Part shown: positions 1-9,640 of the stretch, piece by piece
Numbering within the stretch: the first letter of the stretch is position 1
Layout of the letters: the number at the start of each line of letters is the position of its first letter
Assembly (NCBI GenBank): GCA_025201845.1
Contig: MU603991.1
Span: 2,168 to 66,167 of the forward strand
Length of the DNA stretch: 64,000 nucleotides
Source: Martensiomyces pterosporus
Taxonomy: Eukaryota > Kickxellomycota > Kickxellomycetes > Kickxellales > Kickxellaceae
Direction of reading: 5' to 3'
Program-made: the position numbers and the translations under genes
Notes under the pieces: model-generated
Told to the model about the DNA's origin: nothing
The model's database searches: none
Seen by the model: only the letters and a program-made list of their open reading frames with translations

Positions 1-380
1 AGCCTTTTAGCAATATTTGCCTTTGAAAGGAATAAGCGCATTGGTTTGGCGAATGACCCTAAACCGCAGTTCCTCTACGTGTTGTGCACTGTCGTGGTAC
101 AGATGCGGATCCCCATTGCATCATCCAGCGTTTTACAGACTTCAGCGGCCGTGTCGTGAGCTCCAGAAGTAGTCGATCGCGCACAAAAACTTATTGTGCG
201 CGGGCTCAATTTCGCTGGGTGCCCTCCTTTCTTTACCACATGGGCACCAAGCAATCTCTTTGCGACCTTGTTCACTCTGGTGTGGCTAACAACCACGTTG
301 CTGGCCACCTCGAGCGTCGAGAGGCCGCTGGTAAGGCGGTTGATAACGGCGAATTTATCGCTTTTAGTGAGGCAAGCCAT
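1..380 (-). pseudogene. Tc1/mariner-type transposase fragment, decayed, runs off the window edge
   Basis: Reading leftward from an ATG at 380, the protein begins MACLTKSDKF and shows a helix-turn-helix segment (GLSTLEVASNVVVSHTRVNK) followed by a GGHPAKLSPR linker and a second HTH-like stretch (DTAAEVCKTLDDAMGI...TTTVHNT). This is the paired DNA-binding layout of Tc1-family transposases. A TAG stop follows VHNT (about 75-77), but the same frame continues to base 1 with a family-like stretch (FLSKANIAKR). The catalytic DDE domain would lie to the left, outside the window. Seen: the HTH pattern and the in-frame stop. Inferred: a dead copy. The right terminal inverted repeat was not located. Confidence 0.6.
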
Positions 381-781
381 GAAGAACTGTACTAAGTGAG
401 TGTAAGAGATCAATAGCTTGCTATGATGGGAAATGGTTGTAGTACACACATGCCAATTATCTTGAGGATTGGTCTTCTATTGCGTGCATCCTTCCGGTTG
501 AAGCATATTTCACACACCGGCACAAAAACTGGAAACTTTGATGGTGCAACTTTGAGAGCGAATGTTTTTGTCTTGAGGAATCCATTCAATTCCAAAATTC
601 ACACACATGTAGGGCCCGTGTAGTGTTGTATGAATTAATTGGAAGCGAGTGAACCGGCTCACTATCGGCCGAGCAAGCAGACTTTATTGTCGGAGATGAA
701 AAAAAGTTTCCAGTTTCTGGCGCCACTGTAAGTAGTCTATGCCCCGCCCACATGGGGCTCTGGGACTTCCATTGGCTTCTT

Positions 782-1795
782 CTACTTGGAACCCCCCTCT
801 GGGCGTATTCTGAATATCAATATATCATCCAACCTCTGTACGACAAGCTTGTATCTGTATGTCTGCCTTGCCAGTGCCTGCGTGGCATTCCGCATTGCGC
901 GATGGCTCTCATTGGGGCCCGCGCTCTCCGACACTGGCTTGCCTGCCTCCTTGAGGTCCTTCACCGTTAGCCCTACATATTCGGATCGCCCCTCAATGTA
1001 GTTCCTCATCCAATAAAGTTCTGGGCCGAAATCTGGTGGTTTTGGCGGCGGCGGGTTGCCCACCGTGCACTCCAGGAAGTGGGCCAGCGATTCTACTGGC
1101 GCGCTATCTGGCTGCCCTTCACGCGGGCCTCGTCTCATCTCCGGCTTGGGATATGCCAGCGGGTACCACGACATCTGTCGCACCATTACCGGCACATTCC
1201 CAAAGAGAAGCTTGATGCCCAGTGATCGCTCTGTCGTGTCCCTTTCCGATGTCCGCGAGAATGACATCTTCTGCACGAACTCCTGGTTTCCACTGTAGTG
1301 CCAGCTGAGCGCCTCGTGTAAACTCCTGACCTGAGGCTCAGAGAGTTTGACCTTAAAAAAGGCTATTCTGAAAGCATGCCAGCTTTCAGTCTCAGGCACT
1401 AGTGGTGGAGCATGTGGTGGAGCCCAAGATGCACCACACCTCCAGTGTGAGATCCAGCTCGCGGCTGTTGATGGTCTGGTCGGGGTGGGCCATGCGCACC
1501 TGGGCTAGCAGGCGCTGGCCCATCCTGTCCCACTCCACTTTCTTGATGAGCGTGTTTGGCCGCATTGTGACCGGTAGGCCATCCGCGCACAACCAAAAAC
1601 GTCTGCCAGGAGGAGGGCTGAGTGTTAGGGACCAAGAGTAAGGTTTGTTGCTGTGGGCATCGCCTGCCAGCTTGTCTGCCCGCTCGTTTCCTGGGTCTCC
1701 TGCGTGTCCTTTGACCCACTCGAACTCTAGAATATTTTGCGATTTATGAAACCAATCCTGGCCATTTAACTTTTGTTTTGCAGCTAGAAATATTA
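782..1795 (-). mobile_element. Non-LTR (LINE-type) retrotransposon 3' remnant with RNase H domain, frameshifted
   Basis: On the minus strand, from about 1795 down to 1394, a frame contains EFEWVKGHAGDPGNERADKL and then AGDA. The motif with the conserved His and terminal Asp is the C-terminal part of an RNase H domain as found behind the reverse transcriptase of LINE elements. That frame stops at 1392. A second open frame, already open upstream of the stop, continues to 782 and contains ESLAHFLEC, similar to the C-terminal Cys/His element of LINE polyproteins. One frameshift near 1390-1440 would join the two. No reverse transcriptase is left upstream: a TAA lies just beyond 1795 and the sequence turns AT-rich. 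A truncated dead copy is inferred. Confidence 0.65.
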
Positions 1796-2316
1796 TGTAT
1801 TATATATTACATGTGTATCGCAATATGTAGTTTGGCAAACGAGATATTCCAAAAATAGCGACATGCCCCGTGGTGGAAACACCACAACACCAACTTTCGC
1901 CCCCACTACAGTCACCACAGGCTCACGGGCCGCCAACCCAGAGGCCGCGACGCTCTGCCACTGTCAGGAGCGCACAGACATCCTCACGCATCATGCGCTA
2001 CGAGGACGAGCGCCACGATGACTTCTTCCCGGCAGCCAGCATCGCTGGTCCTCCGCCATACTGTTGAAATGTCTAATCAGCTGCCTTCCCGATCAGCCCA
2101 CTATATAGTGCACTTCGCCACAGTTGATGTTTGTCTAGCTTTCTCAGCTCTCTACGTTCACTAATATACCAACGTCAACAGTGGCAAGCTTGTCTTTTGC
2201 GGTTTGTCTGGTATATGCAAGTACATGGAGCCCAAAATGGGAGACAAAAGTGAATGGCAAGAGGGTGAGGACACGTTGAAATATGGCATGGGGTAGCGGC
2301 GAAGCCAGTTGAGGGG
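1796..2316. other. Non-coding stretch between retroelement remnant and PP2C gene
   Basis: It starts AT-rich (1790-1860, several TATATA-like runs). It also holds two short overlapping plus-strand frames (from ATG 1863 and from GTG 1870) of about 54-65 codons without recognisable similarity. The part after 2070 is the presumed 3' untranslated region of the minus-strand PP2C gene. Confidence 0.4.
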
Positions 2317-3920
2317 CTACAGTGGTGGTAGGCGGAATACAAGTGTTGTAATATTGTCCATGCTTTCGTTTGAAAGAGCATGGTTTAGGAGTACTTGGCT
2401 TGCGTGGGCTGGGTCGTCGTCGTCTCGAATTAGGTCAACTGCCTCCTGGTCAGAGCACACATCCCACAGACCATCACATGCGAGGATGAGCAGCTCATCA
2501 GTGTCCTCAAGGTGCGTTTCGGTTGTGAAGGGATTTCCAATGACAAACGGCTTGAGGCTTGAATCTCCCAAGGCGCGCGTGACGGCAAGAATGCCGTTAA
2601 CTCGTCCGTTAAAGACGTATCCACCGCATTCAGAGATGCGCTGTGCCTCGCGCGCGTCTTCGCCCTTGTGGTCATAAGTTAACCGAGCAGCGGTTCCGTT
2701 GCGGCTATAAACAAGCATGGCACACAGACAGATGATAGACAGGATGGCAATATTAGAAGCACTGGCAATATGCGCTGGAAATATGTTGCTGCGATGATGT
2801 GCCATGAGGCAGCAGATAAAAAGCTGCGATATCTACCTCAAGACTGCGCGTGCATCGCCGACATTTGCGCAATAAAGTGTTCTCTTGCGGCTGCTGACGC
2901 CGTCCGTTGAGACGTCTTTGACCTCGAGAAACGCCACAACAGCTGTGCAGCCAGAGTGCGTTTTGACTTCCTCCGCGAGCCGCCGGTCAACCTCAAGAAA
3001 CACCTTGTTGAGTAGCTCAGGAACCGCCAGATCCGGGCTGTCGTTCTTCATTTTCAGGAATACCTAAACCAAATGAGCGCGTCTGATACGGTGTAGTTAG
3101 TAATATGGGCGTCACTGTGCATGGAAGGCACGAATGCAAGCGCTCTTGGGCAAAAGCTGCCTGGTCAGCATACCTCTGCAAAGTTGTCGCCACACCACTG
3201 AGCAGCCTGCCGTCCTGCGTGCCCATCAAAAACCGCCATCAAGGACTGGCCACCGACACCGTCGAAATCGTATTTGTGGAAATGCGCATCTTCCATGGTT
3301 CGCCGATAGCGCCTATTCTTTGAGAACGAGACCCCAATGTGGGCCTGCGCATTCCCGTCGCTGTCTGCGTGTTCAGGTGCTGCTGCGCCATCGCTGCGTG
3401 CCTGCGAGCTGGGTGCAGCAGATGCACCAGTAGCCGCCGCGCCTGCCGCCGATGAGGACTCGTTGATGCCAGTCGACAGAGGCGACGAATTTGCCAGCAG
3501 CTTCGAGCGTAGGCTGCTCTCGGCGTCCTTGTTGGCGTTTTCAGTATCGATTGGGGGCGGAATGGGGCTGCGCTGCAGCTTCGGTCGCGGAAGGATGGTG
3601 CTGTTGCTCAGCAGAGCGGTCGAGACAGCCGCACTTTGCGACATCACAGTGTCGCTGCTAGGAGTGTCCTTCGGTGCACTGGTCCCGGCCACGTCTTCTG
3701 CAAGCCCAGCACTCTTGCTGCCAGGCTCTGCCTTTTCCGGCACAGAAAGCTGTGTATCGCCAGCATCTTCTGCGGGTGGCTGCTCGGAGTCTTCAACAGC
3801 GACGTTCGTTGGCCCGCTTTCCAGAGCGTGTTTGTCAGAGCCCTGCGTGCTGCCGGGCGATACAGGGCCGCTGTCCCTTGCAACTTTTATAGCGGGCGCT
3901 TCTGCAGGCGTGTCTGTCAT
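2317..3920 (-). CDS. PTC1: Protein phosphatase 2C (PPM family, Ptc1-like), three exons
   Basis: Mg/Mn-dependent Ser/Thr phosphatase. Exons: 3174-3920, 2837-3063, 2317-2704, giving 453 aa in frame. Introns have GTATGC/TTTAG and GTAGAT/TATAG ends; the first contains a TACTAAC branch sequence. The first about 210 residues are Ser/Ala/Pro-rich and probably disordered. The PP2C domain then follows with the metal-binding motifs RRTMEDAH, MAVFDGHAGRQ, ACDGLWDV and MDNITTLV, plus the ARAVLSRNG segment that spans the second splice junction, which supports the exon model. The frame is open upstream to an ATG at 4388. The start at 3920 was chosen because the upstream stretch lies where the promoter should be, only 20 bp from the PHO13 stop, and has no family similarity. 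Yeast Ptc1 acts in HOG/MAPK down-regulation; that role here is inferred from family only. Confidence 0.85.
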
Positions 3921-4408
3921 TAGATAGTATATTGCAATGAGGGCTGGAAGAGGGGAGAGAGGGCTGGTTTCAGAGGAGGAGTCGCCGAGTGAAGCAAGGT
4001 GACAGAGCTTGAAGAGGGAAAACAAATGTAGATGGCGAGGATTGCTTTGCGCTGGCTGTGGGCTCGTAAATAGAAAGGAGAAATGCGTGGGGGCAAATTT
4101 GCAGCTGACAGGCAAAAAGGAGGGGCGCATAAAGCCCTGCTGCTGCAGCTGGTGCATGGCGGCGAACCCCCGTCTCCACGCGACGGCACTGGCTGCCAAC
4201 TTGCCAAACAGGCTGGCAGCGAGGAAAAAGCACCACTCACGGGTTCCGGCAGCAAAGGGACAGCCGCAAATGGCCAGTAGGGGGCACACCTGGCGCCTGT
4301 AGCCACAGCGATAAGCTTTTTCACTGAGCGCCGCACCCAGGTTCTTTGGTGCTGCTCTTGTACCGGCGTGTCTGGAAAGTCTAAGCATGTACGAAATGGC
4401 GTCTATTT

Positions 4409-5299
4409 CTACTGAGCAAGCTGGGACAGGTTGCCTAGGCTGGACATGTAGTAGGTTGCCTGGGGGGCTGTGGGCGAGAGAATCGCGTCCTCGTCAGCAA
4501 CGCCAGTAAGCACACAGAGCGTGCTGAGCCCGCCCTTGATGCCAAACAGAACATCCGTATCCAGGCGGTCGCCGACCATGCATGTGCGAGCAGGGTCAAG
4601 GTGGTACTTCTCCATCACGCAGTCAAGCATGGGCGTGTTGGGTTTTCCCATGACAAGCGGGGTCCGCTGAGTCGAGTGGATCAGCGTGCTGAGGAGCGAT
4701 CCGCATCCGGGGTACATGTGTTTTCCTCCAGGGAGCGTGCGGTCGTCGTTGGTAGCAATGAACAGGCAGCTGTCGTTCTGGGTCAGGTTGACATGGGCGT
4801 TTGCTAGCTTGCGGTACGAAATGTCGTAGTCGATGCCAAAGACAACTGCGCCAACATCAGGGTTTGGCTCGACCTCGTTCAGCGTAGCCAGAGAGATCTC
4901 AGCCGTGTCGCCGTCGCCAATAGTTGAGATCCCAACCTCCTCGAGCTCGTTGCGGATACCGCTGCCTCCGATGACGTACGCCTTCTTCTCCGATCCAAAC
5001 TTGGCCACATCGTGCAGGTAGACAGCCGTCGCGTAGGCAGAGCTAAAGATCTCCTCTGCTGACGCCTTGATCCCGAGCTTTGTGAACTTTTTCACGTAGT
5101 CCTTGCGCGACGTGGCGCTGTTGTTGGTCACAAAGATAAGGCGCTTTCCCTTGCTGCGCAGCATATCCAGCGTTGCGCATACGTTTTCGACAACCGTGCT
5201 TCCTCGCCAAATGACACCGTCACAGTCGAAGAGGAACGTGTCGTAGCTGCCGACAAACGACTCGTAGTCGCTGCGCGACTCCAGCTTTATAGGCGCCAT
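4409..5299 (-). CDS. PHO13: PHO13-type HAD phosphatase (p-nitrophenylphosphatase / phosphoglycolate phosphatase)
   Basis: Intronless, 296 aa, close to the family length. It is a HAD-superfamily hydrolase of the NagD/PGP class. Motif I is FLFDCDGVIWRG (nucleophile and acid Asp), motif II is FVTNNSAT, the Lys motif is VMGKPNTPM and motif IV is MVGDRLDTDV. The cap domain lies between II and III, as in PGP. The family removes toxic side-products of glycolysis such as 2-phosphoglycolate and 2-phospho-lactate in the cytosol. It is divergent with MET10, with about 950 bp between the starts. Function is assigned from motifs; the exact substrate is not readable from sequence. Confidence 0.9.
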   Translation of the reverse strand: MAPIKLESRSDYESFVGSYDTFLFDCDGVIWRGSTVVENVCATLDMLRSKGKRLIFVTNNSATSRKDYVKKFTKLGIKASAEEIFSSAYATAVYLHDVAKFGSEKKAYVIGGSGIRNELEEVGISTIGDGDTAEISLATLNEVEPNPDVGAVVFGIDYDISYRKLANAHVNLTQNDSCLFIATNDDRTLPGGKHMYPGCGSLLSTLIHSTQRTPLVMGKPNTPMLDCVMEKYHLDPARTCMVGDRLDTDVLFGIKGGLSTLCVLTGVADEDAILSPTAPQATYYMSSLGNLSQLAQ

Positions 5300-6254
5300 T
5301 TCGGAAATTTAGAGTGGGCAAAGTGTGGAAACAGCCCCAAGGTTCACAGAGGCAGAAGAAAAAGAGAGGTTTTCAGCGGTAGTAGACTCAAAAGGGATAT
5401 TTGGTGTGGAGTTGGTGATTCATAGAGGTGCGTCGGAGCTGCGCCAGCCGCGGCTGTCCGGTCGCTGCATACACAGGGGGTCTCCACTTGCCACGCATGC
5501 AGTCGCCGTCCACCACATGCAGGCTGCCTACAGCGCGCCCCAAACGCCGCCCGGCCATCATCGGCCTAACAGGAAGGGAAGCGCGCAGCATGGTATTGGC
5601 TCCATGTGGCCGCGGAGTCTGCTGTCCCCCCAGCCAAACACACAAGGGGCATGGCGGTGCCCCTGCACAAAGCGATTGCGAATGGAGCGGCCGCTTTTTG
5701 TTAAGCGTTCTTGTGGTAGCTGGGACCCAAAGAGACGCGCGCATCTCGAGCACAGGTCCACTGGCACTTTGCTGCCTAGACGGACCCAGTAGTCAAGCGG
5801 CACAGCATGTCTTCCCCCGCCCATGCAGCTTTCTCGAGGGTAACAAGATCTGCGCAAGTTGCGCCATATGCCATAGCCTCGCATTATTGCATCATCTTGT
5901 TACCTCCCGATTGGCAGATGCTCCATCCTGATACCAGCAGCCTAGCCCTGTGGATTTGCGCGGCGCTTGCCGCCATTTCCACCTCTGCATAATCACAGAT
6001 GGGCACCGTGTGCCCGTTAGGAACAGCGCCTGTGCTGTCTCCTGCTGAGTAAGCTGGCTGGGGGCGTCTGCCAGACGAAGAGGAAAAGGCTCTTGCCCAC
6101 GCACACCGCCCAGGCGCAGAGCCTAGCGCCCAACCGAATATAAGAGCAACCAGCATTCCGGCTAGCTGCTAGGAATCTCCATCACACCACTGCGGTTTTT
6201 TCTTCCTGTTTTCACTTTTGCTCAAGCCGCTTCCTGGTTATTTGTAAGCGGAAT
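5300..6254. promoter_or_regulatory. Divergent intergenic region, PHO13 / MET10 promoters
   Basis: 955 bp without a credible gene; the open frames here have no family pattern. A weak TATA-like ATATAAG lies at about 6138-6145, some 110 bp before the MET10 start. A pyrimidine-rich stretch (about 6190-6240) precedes the ATG. I looked for a CACGTG (Cbf1-type) site expected for sulfur genes and did not see one here. Confidence 0.45.
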
Positions 6255-9200
6255 ATGGCCGCCGAATCGACTGCAGTACCAATCCCATCGCTGATCGTGG
6301 GCCTCCGTCTGAGCGGCAAGCGCGCCGCTGTGTTTGGCGAGGGCCAGGCCGCGGCGAACCGCGCCGTGTTTGCCCTGGATGCCGGTGCAGACGTCGTTGT
6401 GTTTGGACCAGGCGTTCCTGGCTCTCTTGCAAAGTGGGTGGACAGCGGACGCGTGAGCGTGGTTGCTGCGTCAAACTACGCATCATCTGACATTACTGGG
6501 TTCGGCGTTGTGTTTGTCACCGAGTCTTCGCAGGTCAGTCCCCAGGCTGTTGCGCAGGACGCCCATGCCGTTGGCGTTCCGGTCAATGTGGCCGGCAATG
6601 CCGCGCTGAGCGACTTTTCGCTGCTGCCAACCTACCGCGGATCATCCAGCCTCCAAGTCGCTGTTACCACTAATGGCGTTGCCCCACGCGTTGCCAGCCA
6701 GCTCCTCAAGGAGATCGTCGACAAGCTGCCCACTGGCCTTGAGGCGCAGCTCAAGGAGGTTGCCCGCCTCAACCACATCGCACAGGAGACTGAGCGCAAG
6801 CGCACCGAGGCACTGGCAAAGCTTGACGCTGTCACTGGCGCCATCAAGCCTGCCCTTGCCAGCACGCCAGCCGACATTAGCACTGCTGTGACTGCTGCCC
6901 AGACACCAGCATCGCCGCTCTCTTCTTCGGGGTCCATCTCGGAAGTTCAGCTCTCTCAGCCCTCTCAGCCCTTGCTTGACCTGGCTGCCCTTCGTGGCGA
7001 CAGTGCTCAGGTTGAGCAGGTGACTGATGTCCAAGCCGCCTCAAGCTACGTTGCACATGCCTTGAGCGACCTGTGCTTTGTCTACTCTGCTCCCGAGCAA
7101 GAACTTGGCGAGGCAGCGCTCGCCTGGTCCCGCCGCGCAGAGAAAAATGCATACGGCGAGTGGGTTTCTGCTCTCCGCATGGAGACCCGCCAGGGTGCCG
7201 GCCATGCCCTCTGGGGCGCGCTGTCGTCTGGGTCGAGCGTCGCTGCCATTGCTGCTGCTCCCTCGCTCCCCTACATGCTGCCTGTCCTGTCCGAGCTTGT
7301 TTCTCGCCAGCAGCCTGTCGTCCTCCACGTCTCCGCCCAGTCTCTGGATGACAGTGCTACTGCGCAGACGGACTTTTCAGATGCCTTCGTTTCTCTGCAG
7401 TCTGGTGCCGTGTTCCTGGCCTCGTCAAACGCACAGGAGGCGCATGACATTGCGCTTATTGCCCATGCTGTTGCTCAAGCAGCCGGGACCCCCGTGGTCC
7501 ACCTTGCCAATGGATCGCCTTCTGCAGCCGAGCCCACAGCCGTCAAGGTCGCCACTCACTCCAGCCTTGCCGCGTTTGTTGGCGCCATCGCCGAGTCGAG
7601 CAAGGCTGGCCAGCGGCTGTCTCCTGCCGAGGCTGTGCAGCGCGCCTTTGCGCACTTCAGGAAGGCATTTGGTCGTACTTACAGCGGGTTCGAGTACGCT
7701 GGAAGCGCCAATGCGGAAACCGTGTTTGTGTCGATTGGCCACACCGCCAGCATCGCCCTGTCTGCCCTGCCCTCCGTCTTGAACGACGCCGATGTTGGTC
7801 TGCTCAGCGTGCGCACGCTCCGCCCCTGGGACTTTGACAGCTTGCTGGCCAGCCTGCCCGAGTCTGCAAAGCAGGTGGTTGTGCTCCGTGATGCAAAGGA
7901 CGACATCTCCCCAGACGCGCTCTTCTCTGACGTGGCTGCCGGCGTCTTCATTGGCCGCCCATCCTCGCTGATCCGTGTGCTCAGCGAAAACGTCTATGGT
8001 GCCGACCTGGCTGCTGTTACAAACGTCATCCGTGCTGCCCTGGGGCTTGATCTCTTGGTCGCGGAGGCCGCAGCGCAGGAGAATGCACCGCAGGCTGATG
8101 CTGCTGAGCCAGCTGAGCCTGCCAAGGAGGTGTCGCTGGCTGCAGCGGAGCCAGGCTCTGTCTATGAAAACACTGTCTCCATCGCTAAGCGCCTGGCTTT
8201 CCCCGAGGCATTTGCCACTGAGGTCGTTCCACGGCCTGGCGAGCGCACGTTCACTGTCAAGGTGTCGTCTCTGTACCGCATGACACCCGAGTCTTACGAC
8301 CGCAACATCATCCACATCGAGTTTGACACGCGCAACACGGATCTGACCTACGAGATTGGCGATGCCCTGGGCGTCTTTGGGTACAACGATGCCGACCAGG
8401 TACGCAAGTTCTGCGAGGCGTATGGCCTCAACGGCGACGACTATGTAACCGCTGTCAAGGAGGGCCAGTGCCAGACGCGCTCAGTTCACTCGTGGCTTAC
8501 CCACGCGCTTGACCTGTTTGGCCGCCCTAGCAAGAAGTTCTACGCTGCCCTTGCCGACTTTGCCACCGATGAGAAGGAGGCTGAGAAGCTCCGCTGGCTG
8601 ACAACGAGCGAGGGCTCCGTTGAGTTCAAGGATCGTGTGGCCGACACCGTTACCTACGCGGATCTCCTGCTCGAGTTCGCCTCTGCGCGGCCCTCGGTCC
8701 TGTTCCTTGTCGACCTCATTGCGCCTATCAAGCCGCGCCACTACTCGATCGCCTCGTCCGCCAAGATGCACCCAGGCAGCGTGCACCTGTGCGTTGTCAC
8801 TGTCGAGTGGAAGAACAGCAAGGGCGAGCTGCGCACCGGCCAGTGCACGCGCTTCTTGAACTCGCTGTCAATCGGCGACAGCGTCGTTGTGAGCGTCAAG
8901 CCGTCGGTGATGAAGCTCCCCCCTATCGACAGCCAGCCCGTGATCATGGCTGGGCTGGGCACAGGCATGGCCCCCTTCCGCGCCTTCATCGAGGAGCGCG
9001 CTGTTCGCAAGCTGCAGGGTGCTGACGTTGGGCCCATGACTCTGTACTTTGGGTCGCGCCATCGCGCCATGGAGTATCTCTATGGCGAAGAGCTCGAGGC
9101 ATACCACGCCGACGGGCTTCTCACAAACCTCCGGCTCGCCTTCTCGCGCGACCAGAAGGAGAAGGTCTACATCCAGCACAAGATGCGCAGGGATGCAGAG

Positions 9201-9389
9201 CTGCTTGCCACGCAGATGCTCAAGGAGGACGGCTGCTTCTACCTCTGCGGACCCACCTGGCCCACTGGCGACGTCAAGGACGCCATGGTTGGCGCGTTCA
9301 CAAACATTGGCGGCGTCAAGGCAAGCGAGGCCAACAAGGTCATTGAGGAGCTCAAGGAGAGCGAGCGCTACACCCTGGAGGTTTATTAG
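6255..9389 (+). CDS. MET10: Assimilatory sulfite reductase flavoprotein (alpha) subunit with N-terminal MET8-like domain
   Basis: Intronless, 1044 aa. Residues about 10-165 match the precorrin-2 dehydrogenase/siroheme synthase (Met8/CysG-N) fold: LRLSGKRAAVFGEGQAAANR (G28, G30, A33 of the NAD loop), then VPVNVAGNAALSDF and QVAVTTNGVAPRVA. A Thr/Ser/Ala-rich linker (about 195-255) leads into the Met10 body. That body is a pyruvate-ferredoxin-oxidoreductase-like region (YGEWVSALRMETRQGAGHAL; VSIGHTASIAL; LLSVRTLRPWDF), a CPR-type FAD domain (RHYSIASS) and an NADPH domain (GTGMAPFRAFIEER, YLCGPTWPTGD, C-terminal YTLEVY). There is no flavodoxin domain, as in yeast Met10. It feeds electrons from NADPH to the siroheme beta subunit (Met5). 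Odd: the fused Met8-like domain has Gly114 where Met8 enzymes have the catalytic Asp, so it may be structural. Confidence 0.93.
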   Translation: MAAESTAVPIPSLIVGLRLSGKRAAVFGEGQAAANRAVFALDAGADVVVFGPGVPGSLAKWVDSGRVSVVAASNYASSDITGFGVVFVTESSQVSPQAVAQDAHAVGVPVNVAGNAALSDFSLLPTYRGSSSLQVAVTTNGVAPRVASQLLKEIVDKLPTGLEAQLKEVARLNHIAQETERKRTEALAKLDAVTGAIKPALASTPADISTAVTAAQTPASPLSSSGSISEVQLSQPSQPLLDLAALRGDSAQVEQVTDVQAASSYVAHALSDLCFVYSAPEQELGEAALAWSRRAEKNAYGEWVSALRMETRQGAGHALWGALSSGSSVAAIAAAPSLPYMLPVLSELVSRQQPVVLHVSAQSLDDSATAQTDFSDAFVSLQSGAVFLASSNAQEAHDIALIAHAVAQAAGTPVVHLANGSPSAAEPTAVKVATHSSLAAFVGAIAESSKAGQRLSPAEAVQRAFAHFRKAFGRTYSGFEYAGSANAETVFVSIGHTASIALSALPSVLNDADVGLLSVRTLRPWDFDSLLASLPESAKQVVVLRDAKDDISPDALFSDVAAGVFIGRPSSLIRVLSENVYGADLAAVTNVIRAALGLDLLVAEAAAQENAPQADAAEPAEPAKEVSLAAAEPGSVYENTVSIAKRLAFPEAFATEVVPRPGERTFTVKVSSLYRMTPESYDRNIIHIEFDTRNTDLTYEIGDALGVFGYNDADQVRKFCEAYGLNGDDYVTAVKEGQCQTRSVHSWLTHALDLFGRPSKKFYAALADFATDEKEAEKLRWLTTSEGSVEFKDRVADTVTYADLLLEFASARPSVLFLVDLIAPIKPRHYSIASSAKMHPGSVHLCVVTVEWKNSKGELRTGQCTRFLNSLSIGDSVVVSVKPSVMKLPPIDSQPVIMAGLGTGMAPFRAFIEERAVRKLQGADVGPMTLYFGSRHRAMEYLYGEELEAYHADGLLTNLRLAFSRDQKEKVYIQHKMRRDAELLATQMLKEDGCFYLCGPTWPTGDVKDAMVGAFTNIGGVKASEANKVIEELKESERYTLEVY

Positions 9390-9500
9390 CTTTCTGGAAC
9401 ACACTATGCATTTTTTGTTGCGGCTCCAATAATAAGCGGTGCTGCTGTTAACATAGCTGAGGCTGCGAAGCCCCAAGCTGCGGCGGTGGCATGCGCATCT

Positions 9501-9506
9501 CACGTG
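9501..9506. promoter_or_regulatory. CACGTG E-box between MET10 and U1A
   Basis: A palindromic CACGTG lies about 140 bp upstream of the chosen U1A start. In yeasts this hexamer binds Cbf1 or Pho4-type bHLH factors. Function here is unproven; a single hexamer can occur by chance. Confidence 0.25.
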
Positions 9507-9640
9507 CTCCCACCCAATGTTTGGACCGTCGCAGGAAAATCACGAGTGCCAGAACCGAAAGTTGGAGCCAAAAAAGGCGGCGCAATGCCACTGTATTCTC
9601 GGTTGCGACATCTTTCAGTATCTGCTCTGCATCTTCGCCA

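Noticed and set aside
1863..2067. Short plus-strand frames after an AT-rich stretch
   Set aside because: 54-65 codons, two overlapping frames, no recognisable motif; may be a piece of another mobile element but cannot be supported.
3921..4388. N-terminal extension of the PP2C protein to ATG 4388
   Set aside because: Would leave 20 bp to the PHO13 stop and adds residues with no similarity; the ATG at 3920 fits better.
7685..7700. GGTTCGAGT resembling a tRNA B box
   Set aside because: Inside MET10 coding sequence with no A box or cloverleaf around it.
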